The notes: generated by a model from the letters alone, not told the origin. A stretch of 64,000 bases of DNA from Fibrobacter sp. UWR3 (GCF_900143055.1 NZ_FRCW01000001.1:248001-312000), one strand, 5' to 3'; positions 35,112-43,712 are shown, counted from the stretch's first letter. Numbers and translations: made by a program.

Positions 35112-35172
35112 AGTTCAAAAAAGTGAGGCTTTCCCCTTCAAAAAAGCCCTTTTCTCAAAACTTACCCCTCCA

Positions 35173-35193
35173 TATGAAACACTGCGTTTCATA
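35173..35193. promoter_or_regulatory. Perfect palindrome before TIGR02147 gene 2
   Basis: TATGAAAC-ACTGC-GTTTCATA, eight perfect base pairs with a 5-base centre. A half site GTTTCAT recurs at 35259-35265 inside the promoter. Candidate operator. Confidence 0.6.
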
Positions 35194-35250
35194 AAATGCC
35201 GAAATAACGGAAAAACGAACAAAAAATATGCTAATTTCTCGAAAAATTCA

Positions 35251-35281
35251 TTGATTTTGTTTCATCAATAGGGTAGATTTG
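35251..35281 (+). promoter_or_regulatory. FCB-type promoter of TIGR02147 gene 2
   Basis: -33 TTG (35251-35253), 20-base spacer, -7 TAGATTTG (35274-35281), matching the TTG/TAnnTTTG pattern. The ATG is 15 bases after the element. Confidence 0.6.
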
Positions 35282-35295
35282 TAACAGGGTAAGCC

Positions 35296-36135
35296 ATGAG
35301 ACCGATAACAGAGTATTCAGACTACCGTAAGTATATGCGGGATTATTACGAGGAACGCAAGAAGGGTTCCTATTTCTCGTGGCGTGAGTTCGCCAAACTT
35401 GCGGGGTTCACGTCGTCGGGGTACCTCAAGCTGGTGTGCGACGGCAAGACTCGTCTGAGCCGCGGAGGGGCGGCGAAGGTTGCCGGTGCCATGGGCCTTA
35501 CCGGGTTCGGTGCGCAGTATTTCTGCCTGCTGGTGGAATACTGCGATGCTCCGGACGCAAACGTTCGTCTCGAGATTTTCTCCCGGATGCGCGCCCTGAT
35601 GGAGGAGAACGGGGTTCGCATCCTGGGAGCCGAGGCGTTCGACTATTTCAAGTCGTGGATAAACCCGGTGGTGCGTGAGCTGGCGCCTATCATGCCGGGC
35701 GCGAAGCCTTCCGAAATTGCAAAGATGTGCGTGCCCGAGGTGACCGCGGGCGATGTGCGCAATGCGCTTACGCTCATGGTGCAGGCGGGCCTTTTGCATT
35801 TGAGACCGGACGGCTCTTACGTACAGACTAACAAGGGGCTTTCGGGCGACCCCGCGCTTGTCGCGGGAGCGATGCACGCCATGCAGAAACAGTTGACGCT
35901 GCTTGCCGCCGATGCCCTCGATGGTGTCGCCCGTGAAGACCGCAACATTTCGGGCCTTACTTTCGGTGTGGACGAGAAGACCTTGTGGCACCTTTCCGAG
36001 GAACTGGACCTTTTTCGCCAGAAAGTCAAGGATATTCTTTCAAAAGTCGAAAACTATGACCGCGTATATAGATTAAATTTGCATTTATTCCCGCTGAGCA
36101 AGGCAAAGGAAGGCAAAGATGAAAACCAGGGCTAG
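35296..36135 (+). CDS. TIGR02147 family protein, copy 2
   Basis: 279 residues. Opens with RPITEYSDYRKYMRDYYEERK; residues about 28-75 (FSWREFAKLAGFTSSGYLKLV, then KVAGAMGLTG) look like a helix-turn-helix. The C-terminal half ends YRLNLHLFPLSK, as in the family. It shares with copy 3 the block MPGAKP and the (A/S)FxYFxSWxNPVxREL motif, so copies 2 and 3 are closer to each other than to copy 1. Its last 17 bases overlap the next gene, whose AAGGAAGG ribosome site lies inside this one. Confidence 0.85.
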   Translation: MRPITEYSDYRKYMRDYYEERKKGSYFSWREFAKLAGFTSSGYLKLVCDGKTRLSRGGAAKVAGAMGLTGFGAQYFCLLVEYCDAPDANVRLEIFSRMRALMEENGVRILGAEAFDYFKSWINPVVRELAPIMPGAKPSEIAKMCVPEVTAGDVRNALTLMVQAGLLHLRPDGSYVQTNKGLSGDPALVAGAMHAMQKQLTLLAADALDGVAREDRNISGLTFGVDEKTLWHLSEELDLFRQKVKDILSKVENYDRVYRLNLHLFPLSKAKEGKDENQG

Positions 36136-37240
36136 TTTTGTACAAAGTATCGTTACGCCGTGTGTGGCCTTGCTCGCTTTGCTTTCGGGCTGTGCCGGCT
36201 TTACCGAGAACGTGGCCGGGAATGCGATGGCGGATTCGGAAGACGTCACTCCCGATACTGGAACGAAGGACGGTGAAGGCTTGCCGGATATAAGTGCACC
36301 GCAGGATGCATCTGACCCTGTCGTGCCGATTCCGGGTCAAAATATTGGCCATTCGGATATCCCGACTGAGACTGTCGATCATGAGGTTGACAAAAGTGTC
36401 GCTGCAAGGTTCGAGTCGGCGAAAATTCGGAGCACGGGCAAGCTCTTGCGGAGTGCCGCCGGCGACTCGATAACCATTGTCCTCGAAATAAACGGCGGTT
36501 GCGTCAAGGAAGGCGAATCTTTCGCGTACGACCAGAACTTCTTCTTCGCGGATTCGAAGACGTTTGCCTATAGCTTCCGTGGCGATACGCTATTGCTCTC
36601 GAAAATCTCTGAACCCGACCCGTATGAAGCGGACCAGCAGAAATACGAGGAATCGTTTATCTTCGTGGGCGGTACGTCGGGCAAGCTTGATGGAATCTGG
36701 AAACATTCGCAGTGCCGCTATCGCGAAGACAAGATGTACTGCATGAATGACGGTTACGATCAGTATTTCAAGTTCGATGGCGATAAGGTGGAATACCGCA
36801 TTACGGACCGCGTAGATTACGACTACATGCAGACGGTATTCGTGGACCAGTTGTTCGATTTCATCGGGGACGGAGGCTCCATCCAGCTGGAAACGCCTTA
36901 TTATTATTCGGATACGAAATACGGGCAGGAAAGTGCCGGTATCAGTATTCTCTCAAAGACAAATACCACGATGAAGTTTACCCATGCCGACAAGACGTTC
37001 GACCTGAGTGTGGATTACGCCCGCTATAAAGACAGCCTGCACGTGACGCTCAAGTCGGGCGACGTGAGCTGTGAGGGAACAGTACGCGAAATGGAAGATG
37101 TCGTGACCGAGGTGTGCTCTGATGACAATGCAGATTACTTGTGGAAATCGAGCTCGGGCGCATATACGTACGAACGGATGAACTCTCGCGAGTTCGAGGC
37201 CTGCATCGATGGTATTCTCGGGCGCAATCAGAACGATTGA
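36119..37240 (+). CDS. Hypothetical lipoprotein coupled to TIGR02147 gene 2
   Basis: 373 residues. Lipobox LLSGC (Cys near 25). An Asp/Glu/Pro-rich linker (about 30-85) precedes a beta-rich domain with repeated aromatic acidic strands (KTFAYSFRGDTLLLSK, YDQYFKFDGDKVEYRITD, ETPYYYSDTKYG) that looks like a lipocalin- or META-like barrel of the kind in small Fibrobacter lipoproteins (inference). Four to five cysteines after the anchor. No family assigned. Starts within the regulator gene. Confidence 0.75.
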   Translation: MKTRASFVQSIVTPCVALLALLSGCAGFTENVAGNAMADSEDVTPDTGTKDGEGLPDISAPQDASDPVVPIPGQNIGHSDIPTETVDHEVDKSVAARFESAKIRSTGKLLRSAAGDSITIVLEINGGCVKEGESFAYDQNFFFADSKTFAYSFRGDTLLLSKISEPDPYEADQQKYEESFIFVGGTSGKLDGIWKHSQCRYREDKMYCMNDGYDQYFKFDGDKVEYRITDRVDYDYMQTVFVDQLFDFIGDGGSIQLETPYYYSDTKYGQESAGISILSKTNTTMKFTHADKTFDLSVDYARYKDSLHVTLKSGDVSCEGTVREMEDVVTEVCSDDNADYLWKSSSGAYTYERMNSREFEACIDGILGRNQND

Positions 37241-37308
37241 TTCGCATGTGATTTGGGCGGTAGCTACTACAAGCTGCTGAAATACCAGATTGGTATTGGC
37301 TACTGGTT

Positions 37309-37968
37309 CTAGGGTGTAGCGCCTTCGCTTTTCTTGGCTTCGCGCTCTTCGGCTTCGCGTTTTGAATACGCACACCCGCAGTAGTTTTGACGGTAGAGGT
37401 TGTATTCGGCAGAGAGTTCTATGGAACGCTTGTTGCCGCCCTTGCGCTTGAAGTCGCTGGGGAGCGCCTTGACGCCGTAGATTGCCCCCTGTTCCTTGGC
37501 GACCACGTTCAGTACCTGCTCGTCCTTCTTGGGGCTGATGGTGAGCGTGGTGGTAAAATAGTCGAATCCCATTTCCTTCGCGAGCCTTGCCGTTTCGCCG
37601 AGTCGCAGTTCAAAGCACTTGCGGCAGCGCTTGCCGCCTTCCTTCTCGTCTTCGAGCCCGCGGGCAATCTCGTAGAATTTCTTGGGGTCGTACTCCCCCT
37701 CGATAAATTCCACCGGATACTTTGTCTTGAACGTGGAGACGAACCGCTTGATTTCGGCGACGCGGTGGGCGTATTCTTCGGCGGGGGCGATATTCGGGTT
37801 GTAGTAGAAAATCGTTATCTTGAAAAACTGCGAGAGGTACTCAATGCAGTAGGTGCTGCAGGGCCCGCAGCAGGCGTGCATCAGGAGCGTGGGCACGTTA
37901 CCCTTGCGCTGGTTCCACCGGATGATGTAGCTCAGGTCTCGCTGGTAGTTGTGATACGCTTCAGGCAT
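37309..37968 (-). CDS. queH: Epoxyqueuosine reductase QueH
   Basis: 219 residues. It reduces epoxyqueuosine to queuosine in tRNA, replacing QueG. The family signatures are the N-terminal LMHACCGPCSTYCIEYL (cysteines for Fe-S and metal), FYYNPNIAPAEEY, the CRKCFELRL pair, TTTLTISPKKD, and the late NYCGCAYSKRE. The C-terminal 20 residues are charged. It starts 4 bases after the upstream membrane-protein stop in the same operon. Confidence 0.93.
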   Translation of the reverse strand: MPEAYHNYQRDLSYIIRWNQRKGNVPTLLMHACCGPCSTYCIEYLSQFFKITIFYYNPNIAPAEEYAHRVAEIKRFVSTFKTKYPVEFIEGEYDPKKFYEIARGLEDEKEGGKRCRKCFELRLGETARLAKEMGFDYFTTTLTISPKKDEQVLNVVAKEQGAIYGVKALPSDFKRKGGNKRSIELSAEYNLYRQNYCGCAYSKREAEEREAKKSEGATP

Positions 37969-37972
37969 CTCG

Positions 37973-38365
37973 CTAGTCCCAGTTGAGTGTGCCGAACGCG
38001 GTTATCCAGAAGCAGATGGTTGCCCCGATGGCAAAGAACCCCATGACGGTCTTTTCTTTGTGGCTCGTGCTGAAGAGCACCGTGGTGGTATAGAACGTGA
38101 GGTAGACTGCGAAGAAGAACGCGAGGATGCGCGTAATCTCGAACGGGAAAAGCATCGGGAGAACCTTGCCCGCGCTGAGCAGCGTGTACATCGCGATTAG
38201 CTGCATGCAGATGGGGATGATGAACGCCTTGCGTACTTCCTTGGGAACCACCCTGTTGCGGCCGTTCATGGCGTACATACCGAGAGGTGCACCGAACGCG
38301 AGAGCGATATTCAGTGCGATGGATGGCAGGAACAGGATTGCCCCGATGACGGTCGCGATAATCAT
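37973..38365 (-). CDS. Small four-helix membrane protein
   Basis: 130 residues with four predicted transmembrane helices (about 3-28, 45-65, 73-95, 105-125). No catalytic motif or known family recognised. The start is preceded by TATCTTTACGGC with no ribosome site. It is co-transcribed with queH, but no functional link is evident. Confidence 0.75.
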   Translation of the reverse strand: MIIATVIGAILFLPSIALNIALAFGAPLGMYAMNGRNRVVPKEVRKAFIIPICMQLIAMYTLLSAGKVLPMLFPFEITRILAFFFAVYLTFYTTTVLFSTSHKEKTVMGFFAIGATICFWITAFGTLNWD

Positions 38366-38377
38366 GCCGTAAAGATA
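38366..38377 (-). promoter_or_regulatory. -10/-7 element 12 bases before ATG
   Basis: Minus strand TATCTTTACGGC then ATG 38365, no ribosome site. The same 12-base layout (TATATTTACGGC) precedes ATG 43712. It starts inside the T tract of the upstream terminator. Confidence 0.45.
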
Positions 38378-38421
38378 AAAAAAAGGACCCCTTCAGGTAA
38401 AGGAGGTAACCTAAAGGGGTC
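38375..38421 (-). terminator. Terminator hairpin showing an anti-Shine-Dalgarno loop
   Basis: Minus strand: GACCCCTT pairs with AAGGGGTC, an inner AGGT/ACCT stem follows, and the apical loop is TACCTCCTTT; a T-rich tail completes it. It can terminate the outer-membrane-protein gene. The loop contains ACCTCCTTT, the sequence at the 3' end of bacterial 16S rRNA, so it may also be the 3' part of a small RNA. Confidence 0.75.
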
Positions 38422-38433
38422 AGGGAGTGTTTG

Positions 38434-38450
38434 GGTATCTATAAGATACC
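38434..38450. promoter_or_regulatory. Small palindrome upstream of the terminator
   Basis: GGTATCT-ATA-AGATACC, a perfect 7-bp inverted repeat. On the minus strand it contains TATCTTAT, about 20 bases after a TTGGCA, which could be a promoter for a short RNA ending at the terminator next to it. Confidence 0.35.
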
Positions 38451-38593
38451 TAATTGCAGGGGGGATTTGCCAAAAAATCGGAGAATTCTTGTTTACACAC
38501 GTGAACATGGGAAATGGTGAAAAATGCCTTTTTTGAGCGAAAATTGCCATTTTTAGGTGTGTACACGGTGGTTGCGGGCTGGTTACGGCGTGC

Positions 38594-40096
38594 CTAGAAA
38601 AGAATTTTTGAGGAAATCTGGGCGTGGGCGGGCCGGATTTTGGCCCCGTCGCTTTTCTTGAAGGTGGCGATGAGCGAGAACTCCAGGAAGTCGCAGGTGA
38701 GGCGCGTCTCGCTCCGGATTTGGAGGTTTTCGCGGGGGCTTGCGTCGGGTGCGACGAGGGTGACCTTGAACATGTCCTCGCGGCCGCCGGACTTTTTTTC
38801 GGAAACGGATGCGCCGATTTCGATTCGGGGCCTGCTCCAGGATTTTTCTGTGCGGTCGTGCTGCGTGCGTGCGCTGCCCGTAAGCATTGCCGAGAGCGTG
38901 CTGAATTCGCGGGTTGTGCCCGCGGTTCCCTGGAAAATAGTTTGTCTGCAATTCTCGGAGGCCTCGACGCATGTGAATTTCGCGCCCATGCGGAGTGCGG
39001 GCGGCCCGCCGGAAATATCGAGTGCGAGCCTTCCCGATACGCTATCGGAGTGGAGCGGCGAGAGTATGCGGGCGCTTGCCGATACCCGCGTGTCAAAAAA
39101 TTTCTTTGCGCGGTACGTGATGTTCTGTGTGGTCCAGAGCCTGCGCTTCGCGATGCTCGGGCTGAGCCTTGCCGGCGGGGGGAGGGAATCGCCGTGTATG
39201 TAGCCGGTCGTTTGCCACGAGAAGGCGGAGGAATCCCTGCCGTGCAGGCGGAAGTGTATGAGCGGGGTACGTTCCCCGAATTGTTGCCAGTATGCGACTT
39301 GCCCGAAGGGGAAGGCGGCCTGCGCCATGACGGAATGCGTGTCGGCGGTTTTCCACAGCGATACGCCTGCCGTGAAAGCCTTGCCGCGGGTGTAGCTGGC
39401 ATGCGCCCGCAATGTCCCGGAGGTGTCGACGAGTCCGGCGAGCCCGAGTGCACCGAAGGAATATGCGAGTGCGGTTCCCCAGAGCGTGTCGACGGGAATG
39501 GCGCTCTTGAGTTCGCGGGTGGAAATTTGCCCGAAGTGCGCCTCGCCCCGCTTGCCCTTGTACGTGAGCAGTTCCTGCGTGCCGAGCCGGAGCGTTGCCC
39601 GGTGGAAATTGAACAGCAGTTCCTCGCGATGCGCCGTAACGTGGCCCGCGGAATCGTACCGCACTTTTGCTGCGAGGTGCCCGCCGTAGTGACGGGAAGG
39701 CTTTTTGATCCGCGACTTGCCCGCGGTTTTATTGCCCGCGCGCTTCTTGCCTGCGGGCGTATCGCCTGCGGTCCTGTTGCCTGCGAACTCGTCGTCTGCG
39801 AAAACTGCCTGCTCTCCCGTTCCGCAGGGTTCGTTCGCGTAGATTTCTGCAAGCGCGCACACTTCCTGCGTCTTGCCTTCGTCGATAAGCGTGAGCATCT
39901 CGTTTGCCTCCTCTGCCCCGATGGTGCCGTCGTCCCACCACTCGAATACCTGCGCTTCCGTGATGTCCGCCGCCTGCGCCTCCGTGATTTCCGCAGCCTG
40001 TGTCGCGAGCGGGGAGAACAGCATTCCGACTAGCGCTGCGGCAAGCGTGAAAAGTATGCTTATCGCGGATTTTGCCCGCTTTTTTTCCGTATCCAT
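38594..40096 (-). CDS. Predicted outer-membrane beta-barrel protein with N-terminal helical domain
   Basis: 500 residues. Signal peptide about 1-35 (SPLATQAA). A helical module (about 36-95: TEAQVFEWWDDGTIGAEEAN, ALAEIYANEPC) resembles helix-hairpin modules. A basic Lys/Gly linker (about 105-130) follows, then about 360 residues of alternating strands (GGHLAAKVRYDSAGHV, LRAHASYTRGKAFTAGVSLW) ending in aromatic residue F (SSKILF), as in outer-membrane barrels. Chosen over long frames on both strands because only this one has a signal peptide and strand pattern. Function unknown. Confidence 0.72.
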   Translation of the reverse strand: MDTEKKRAKSAISILFTLAAALVGMLFSPLATQAAEITEAQAADITEAQVFEWWDDGTIGAEEANEMLTLIDEGKTQEVCALAEIYANEPCGTGEQAVFADDEFAGNRTAGDTPAGKKRAGNKTAGKSRIKKPSRHYGGHLAAKVRYDSAGHVTAHREELLFNFHRATLRLGTQELLTYKGKRGEAHFGQISTRELKSAIPVDTLWGTALAYSFGALGLAGLVDTSGTLRAHASYTRGKAFTAGVSLWKTADTHSVMAQAAFPFGQVAYWQQFGERTPLIHFRLHGRDSSAFSWQTTGYIHGDSLPPPARLSPSIAKRRLWTTQNITYRAKKFFDTRVSASARILSPLHSDSVSGRLALDISGGPPALRMGAKFTCVEASENCRQTIFQGTAGTTREFSTLSAMLTGSARTQHDRTEKSWSRPRIEIGASVSEKKSGGREDMFKVTLVAPDASPRENLQIRSETRLTCDFLEFSLIATFKKSDGAKIRPAHAQISSKILF

Positions 40097-40170
40097 AGGA
40101 TTCCTCTACCTATATAAACGGTTTCGCACGAAAAATGAGCCAAAACGCCCTTTTTTTTCTAGGAGGTTTT

Positions 40171-40182
40171 TAAATTTGGGCT
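40171..40182 (+). promoter_or_regulatory. -7 element abutting rsmG start
   Basis: TAAATTTG matches TAnnTTTG; its first T is 12 bases before ATG 40183 (TTTGGGCTATGG, nearly the same as at ispA). An AGGAGG at 40161-40166 is 16 bases from the ATG, too far for normal use. Confidence 0.5.
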
Positions 40183-40968
40183 ATGGCAAGCGATTCCTGG
40201 CATAAGAGTCCCAAGAAATGGTCCGGCCGTACCCCCGCCCGCGCGGGCAGTACCGCCGGACGCGATTTCGTGCCGCACCTCAAGGCTCCGCGCACCGAAT
40301 TCCCGCTGTTTAACGGGAAGCGCGTAAAGCCCTCGCTTGAGGGACTCGACAAGCTATTGCATTACTACGGCGTGGAACTTGAACCCGCGACGCTCGCGCA
40401 GTTCTGGGAGTTCCACCAGCTGCTGCGCGCGAACAACGAAGACCAGGACCTGACGCGCCTCAATGCGTTCGAGACGATGGTGGAACGCCATTACGCCGAC
40501 TGCACCCTCATCAACGCGTACGTTCCCGAATGGCCCGCCCGCATGATTGATGTCGGGAGCGGCGCCGGATTCCCTGGAATTCCGCTCAAGCTCGTGAACC
40601 CGCATATCCGTCTCACGCTCTGCGAGCCGCGTCCGAACCGCATCAACTTCTTGAACATGGTCATCGAGAAGATGGGCCTGAAGGGTATCGACGTGTTCGG
40701 CCACAAGGTGACGAGCCGGAGCATGACCCTTCCGGTCGACGGAGTCATCAGCCGCGCATTCGAATGGATGGAAAAGACCCTCCCGCGCCTCGCGAATTCC
40801 CTCAAGGTGGGTGGCCGCGTGTACTTCATGAAAGGTCCGGGTGTTGCCGACGAACTGAAGGTCTTCCACCCCGAAGATTTTGGGTACAAACTAATCGCGA
40901 AGCATTTCTACACCATCCCGAACAGCACGCAGGACCGCGCGCTCGTTATCCTCGAACGTGTAGAATAG
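40183..40968 (+). CDS. rsmG: 16S rRNA m7G527 methyltransferase RsmG
   Basis: 261 residues. N-terminal basic extension of about 45 residues (KSPKKWSGRTPARAGSTAG) beyond the usual 200-residue enzyme. The Rossmann-fold core has MIDVGSGAGFPGIPLKL as SAM motif I, TLCEPRPNRINFL as the Asp/Glu region, and GHKV/SRAFEWME later. It methylates N7 of G527 in 16S rRNA. Divergent from the outer-membrane protein gene. Confidence 0.93.
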   Translation: MASDSWHKSPKKWSGRTPARAGSTAGRDFVPHLKAPRTEFPLFNGKRVKPSLEGLDKLLHYYGVELEPATLAQFWEFHQLLRANNEDQDLTRLNAFETMVERHYADCTLINAYVPEWPARMIDVGSGAGFPGIPLKLVNPHIRLTLCEPRPNRINFLNMVIEKMGLKGIDVFGHKVTSRSMTLPVDGVISRAFEWMEKTLPRLANSLKVGGRVYFMKGPGVADELKVFHPEDFGYKLIAKHFYTIPNSTQDRALVILERVE

Positions 40969-40987
40969 GGTGGCATCAAAGTAAAAA

Positions 40988-41020
40988 GGTCGCGAGATAT
41001 TTCTCGACCCAAATTTTTTG
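40988..41020 (+). terminator. Rho-independent terminator
   Basis: GGTC(GC)GAGA pairs with TCTCGACC around a short loop, followed by AAA and six T. It ends rsmG. Confidence 0.65.
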
Positions 41021-41030
41021 TCTTAATACT

Positions 41031-42425
41031 TTATTTTATCGAAATTCTCTGCACGAGATTCGCTGACCCGCTGCGCACACGCACCATGTAGAGCCCGTCC
41101 GAAATCCCGTTCAGTTCAACGGAGCCCTTCTCGCACTTGGTGCTGAACACCGGGCGTCCCTGCATATCGAATACATCGACCTTCGCCGACTGCGTACCTG
41201 CGATAAACAGCGTGCGGCCTGCAACGTGCATGGTGACGCTGCCCGGGCCTGCAGTTTGCCGAATCACTATGGTGCTGTCCAGACCAATCGAGTCGGTGAC
41301 TGTCGTGTCGGTGGTCGTCGTATCCGTGGTGGCCGTGTCCTGCGGCGGCTCGAAGTTTTGGAGCCTCACCAGAATGCTATCGAATGCCGGTTTCGGTTTC
41401 AGGTTATCGTCGTATATAAGTCCTTTCTGCCTGTTGAGCCCGCCAAGCCAGCTCCATTTATCGGATACGCCCCAGATCAGGTACGTGTCCGCATTCGGTT
41501 CTTCGAGGATAATGTCCAGGTATTCACGGAAGGTCTTTCCCTGGCGTTCGAGATCGCTCTTGCTCACGTTGATGCCGCTCTTGAATCCGATATCGAGCTC
41601 GGTGATTTTCAGCTTGATGTTGAGCTTTGCAAGTTCCCTGGCAAGCGAACGGAGGCTGTCCGGCGAACCGATAAAGTGCTTGTCGGTGGTGGTGTCCTCG
41701 ACGTGCGTCTGTGAACCCACGCAATGGATAGGAATGCCGTTTGCGACCCAGCGCTTCACCTGTTCCAGCAAGAACCCTGCCTTGGCTTTCGGGTTGACCC
41801 CCTGTTCGAGGTTGTAGTCGTTGTAGCAGAGTTCCGCGTTGGGGTCGGCGGCGTGCGCCCACACGAAGGCGGAGTCTATGAATTCGGGGCCGATTCCCTG
41901 GTACCACACGGAATAGGTACGCCATTGGGGTTCGTTGTTGCTGATGGCCTCGTTCACCACGTCCCATTCGTCCACCTGGCCTTTCCAGTGCCCGACCACG
42001 TTGTCGATGTGGTTCTTGAGAACGGAGAGCAGTTTCTTTTTGTCGTTCTTGTAGTTGTTCACCCAGTTCGGGACCTGGCTGTGCCAGGCGAGTGCGTGGC
42101 CACGGACGCGCATGCCGTTCTGCTTTGCGTACCTGACCATCTTGTCGCCGTTGTTGTAGTTGAACCTGTTTTCGCTAGGTTCGGTCGCGTCGAACTTCAT
42201 CTCATTTTCGGCAACGACGATGTTGAACTGCGTCTTGTGAACTTGTTCGTACTGTGCGGGAAGTCCGCCGCCAAACCACTGCGAGTTTAAAATGGCACCG
42301 ATGTAGATGCCGTTCTTTTCTGCGTACGATCTGAGGGTTTCATCTGCGGCGAAGGTGGTTGCGAATCCTGCGCCAATCAGGGCTACGCTGAGCACAAGCC
42401 CAGACACGGGAAAAAGGTTTCTCAT
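41031..42425 (-). CDS. GH10 endo-1,4-beta-xylanase with T9SS-like tail
   Basis: 464 residues; AAGGAG ribosome site before ATG 42425. Signal peptide about 1-27. A complete GH10 barrel (about 30-365): ALAWHSQVPNW, acid/base Glu159 in WDVVNEA, nucleophile Glu276 in ITELDIG, and YLIWGVSDKWSW. A Thr/Asp linker (TATTDTTTTDTTVTDS) leads to a C-terminal type A sorting tail (VDVFDMQGRPVFSTKC, GLYMVRVRSGSA, RISIK). Function by family: cleavage of xylan backbone outside the cell. Downstream of GSCFA on the same strand with 114 bases between, containing an ACCCGT/ACGGGT inverted repeat around an AT-rich promoter. Confidence 0.95.
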   Translation of the reverse strand: MRNLFPVSGLVLSVALIGAGFATTFAADETLRSYAEKNGIYIGAILNSQWFGGGLPAQYEQVHKTQFNIVVAENEMKFDATEPSENRFNYNNGDKMVRYAKQNGMRVRGHALAWHSQVPNWVNNYKNDKKKLLSVLKNHIDNVVGHWKGQVDEWDVVNEAISNNEPQWRTYSVWYQGIGPEFIDSAFVWAHAADPNAELCYNDYNLEQGVNPKAKAGFLLEQVKRWVANGIPIHCVGSQTHVEDTTTDKHFIGSPDSLRSLARELAKLNIKLKITELDIGFKSGINVSKSDLERQGKTFREYLDIILEEPNADTYLIWGVSDKWSWLGGLNRQKGLIYDDNLKPKPAFDSILVRLQNFEPPQDTATTDTTTTDTTVTDSIGLDSTIVIRQTAGPGSVTMHVAGRTLFIAGTQSAKVDVFDMQGRPVFSTKCEKGSVELNGISDGLYMVRVRSGSANLVQRISIK

Positions 42426-42539
42426 TGTTACTCCTTGTTTTTCCCTAATACCTATGCACCCGTATATAAAATAAACAAAAAACGGGTAGGTAGGTGTAAA
42501 TTAACCGAAACAAGAAGTTCTGGTTTTTTAGGAGAATTT

Positions 42540-43712
42540 TTACGGATTTCCTGAAATTTTACTGAATTTTGCGATTTCTTCGCTTAGATCAAGGCCCGAG
42601 ATGGATTTTTCCAGAGACTTTGCCTGGGCAAGAATTTTCCCGGCGAAGGCGTGCGTGGCGGGCGATTCCGGGTCGGCAATTCTGTGGTTCGCCATCTTCA
42701 TGAACTTTTCTACCTGCGCGATATCCGCGCGGGTCTTTTCGCTGCAGTAGCTTTCTGCCATGCGCTCGAAGATGTATTCCTCGGCGGTTTTGGACAAATG
42801 AACCATGTCGTCGGCATAGAAGCGGTAGTCGCGCAGTTCGTCCATCACGATTTCGTAACTCGGGAAGTAGCTGACCGGCAAGGTCCCTGAGCTAGCCGAA
42901 GGGACTGTGGTGACTTTGTTTATTACGTTGTTTATAGCGAGTTGCAGCGTCGCCTTCGAAAGCGTGTTGTTGTGCGCGCCGTCGCCCATGTGCCGCAGCG
43001 GCGATACGGTGAATACGATATGGAACTTCCTGTCGTCATCGCGAACAGTGATGTTTGCTTCGTCATCGCGAGCCGTAGGCGTGGCGATCCAGTCCCGCTT
43101 TATTCTTGTCAAATCCTGCACGATGTTTTCGAGTGCCCTTGCCGCATCTTCTACGGTAATCAACCTGCGTTCAAAAAGTGCGGGGTCTTGCCGGTGGCAG
43201 TTCGCGACCGCGCGGCCGTGCGCATCCCCGTTGCCCGTCGTGGCGGAAGCGTCTTTCAAGTAGTACACGAACGCAGTCCCGAGCGTGATGAACACGACAT
43301 CGGCCTGCTTTAGGAATTCCCGCGTGCGGGTTGCGGCCTCGTTCAGTTTTTTGATGCATTCCTCGCGCGTCGCACCCGAGAGCGAACCGTGCGCATCCCA
43401 GCTGTACCAGGGCCCGCGGGCATCTTGATTCTCTCTGGCGTCCTGTTTCCCGCTATCATCCTGAAGCCCGCGGGCATCTTGAAAAACATCTTTTTCCCCT
43501 AAAACTTTCCTGTCGGCAATCGCCCTAATCTGCCCGGCGATAGATACCGGGTTGTACACCGTCCCGAACGGGTTCGCGAGCACGCCAAACTTGCGTGCAG
43601 CAAACTGTGCTGATATGTTGTCTGCAAAGCACGACCCGAAAAACGCGATGCGGCTCGTGTAATTGATGCGGATGCTCGATGCGGGAATGTCGATTTTGGT
43701 GAAAAGTTCCAT
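42540..43712 (-). CDS. GSCFA-domain protein with in-frame repeat insertions
   Basis: 390 residues. GSCFA family, named for the motif IAFFGSCFADNIS (about 22-34); later VFITLGTAFVYY and FTVSPLRHMGDG fit an SGNH-like hydrolase fold. The true substrate is unknown. Three segments look like insertions: a hexapeptide repeat QDARG-LQDDSG-KQDARE-NQDARG (about 77-100), ARDDEANITVRDDD (about 205-220, over a GTCATCGCG-type repeat), and VPSASSGTLP (over a GTCCCT/AGGGAC palindrome at 42883-42905). The start has TATATTTACGGC upstream and no ribosome site. Confidence 0.82.
   Translation of the reverse strand: MELFTKIDIPASSIRINYTSRIAFFGSCFADNISAQFAARKFGVLANPFGTVYNPVSIAGQIRAIADRKVLGEKDVFQDARGLQDDSGKQDARENQDARGPWYSWDAHGSLSGATREECIKKLNEAATRTREFLKQADVVFITLGTAFVYYLKDASATTGNGDAHGRAVANCHRQDPALFERRLITVEDAARALENIVQDLTRIKRDWIATPTARDDEANITVRDDDRKFHIVFTVSPLRHMGDGAHNNTLSKATLQLAINNVINKVTTVPSASSGTLPVSYFPSYEIVMDELRDYRFYADDMVHLSKTAEEYIFERMAESYCSEKTRADIAQVEKFMKMANHRIADPESPATHAFAGKILAQAKSLEKSISGLDLSEEIAKFSKISGNP
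42883..42905. repeat. REP-like palindrome in GSCFA gene
   Basis: GTCCCT ... AGGGAC inverted repeat with GAGCTAGCCGA centre, a common dispersed-element design, read in frame. Confidence 0.55.
43061..43092. repeat. GTCATCGCGAG-type dispersed repeat in GSCFA gene
   Basis: The run from CGTCATCGCGAGCC to GTGGCGATCCAG has the form of the intergenic 'GTCATTGCGAG ... GGCAATCC' element; related to 10258-10296. Confidence 0.5.
43412..43482. repeat. Direct repeats encoding QDARG hexapeptides
   Basis: GCCCGCGGGCATCTTGA is present at 43412-43428 and 43466-43482, exactly 54 bases apart (three 18-base units), with two diverged units between. A coding minisatellite. Confidence 0.85.

Noticed and set aside
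35086-35271. 61-codon open frame between the ATPase and TIGR02147 gene 2
   Set aside because: It spans the operator repeat, the palindrome and the promoter and has no ribosome site.
38362-40033. Two more long open frames (496 codons minus, 469 codons plus) over the outer-membrane protein gene
   Set aside because: High GC content opens alternative frames. Only the 38594-40096 frame has a signal peptide and a beta-strand pattern.
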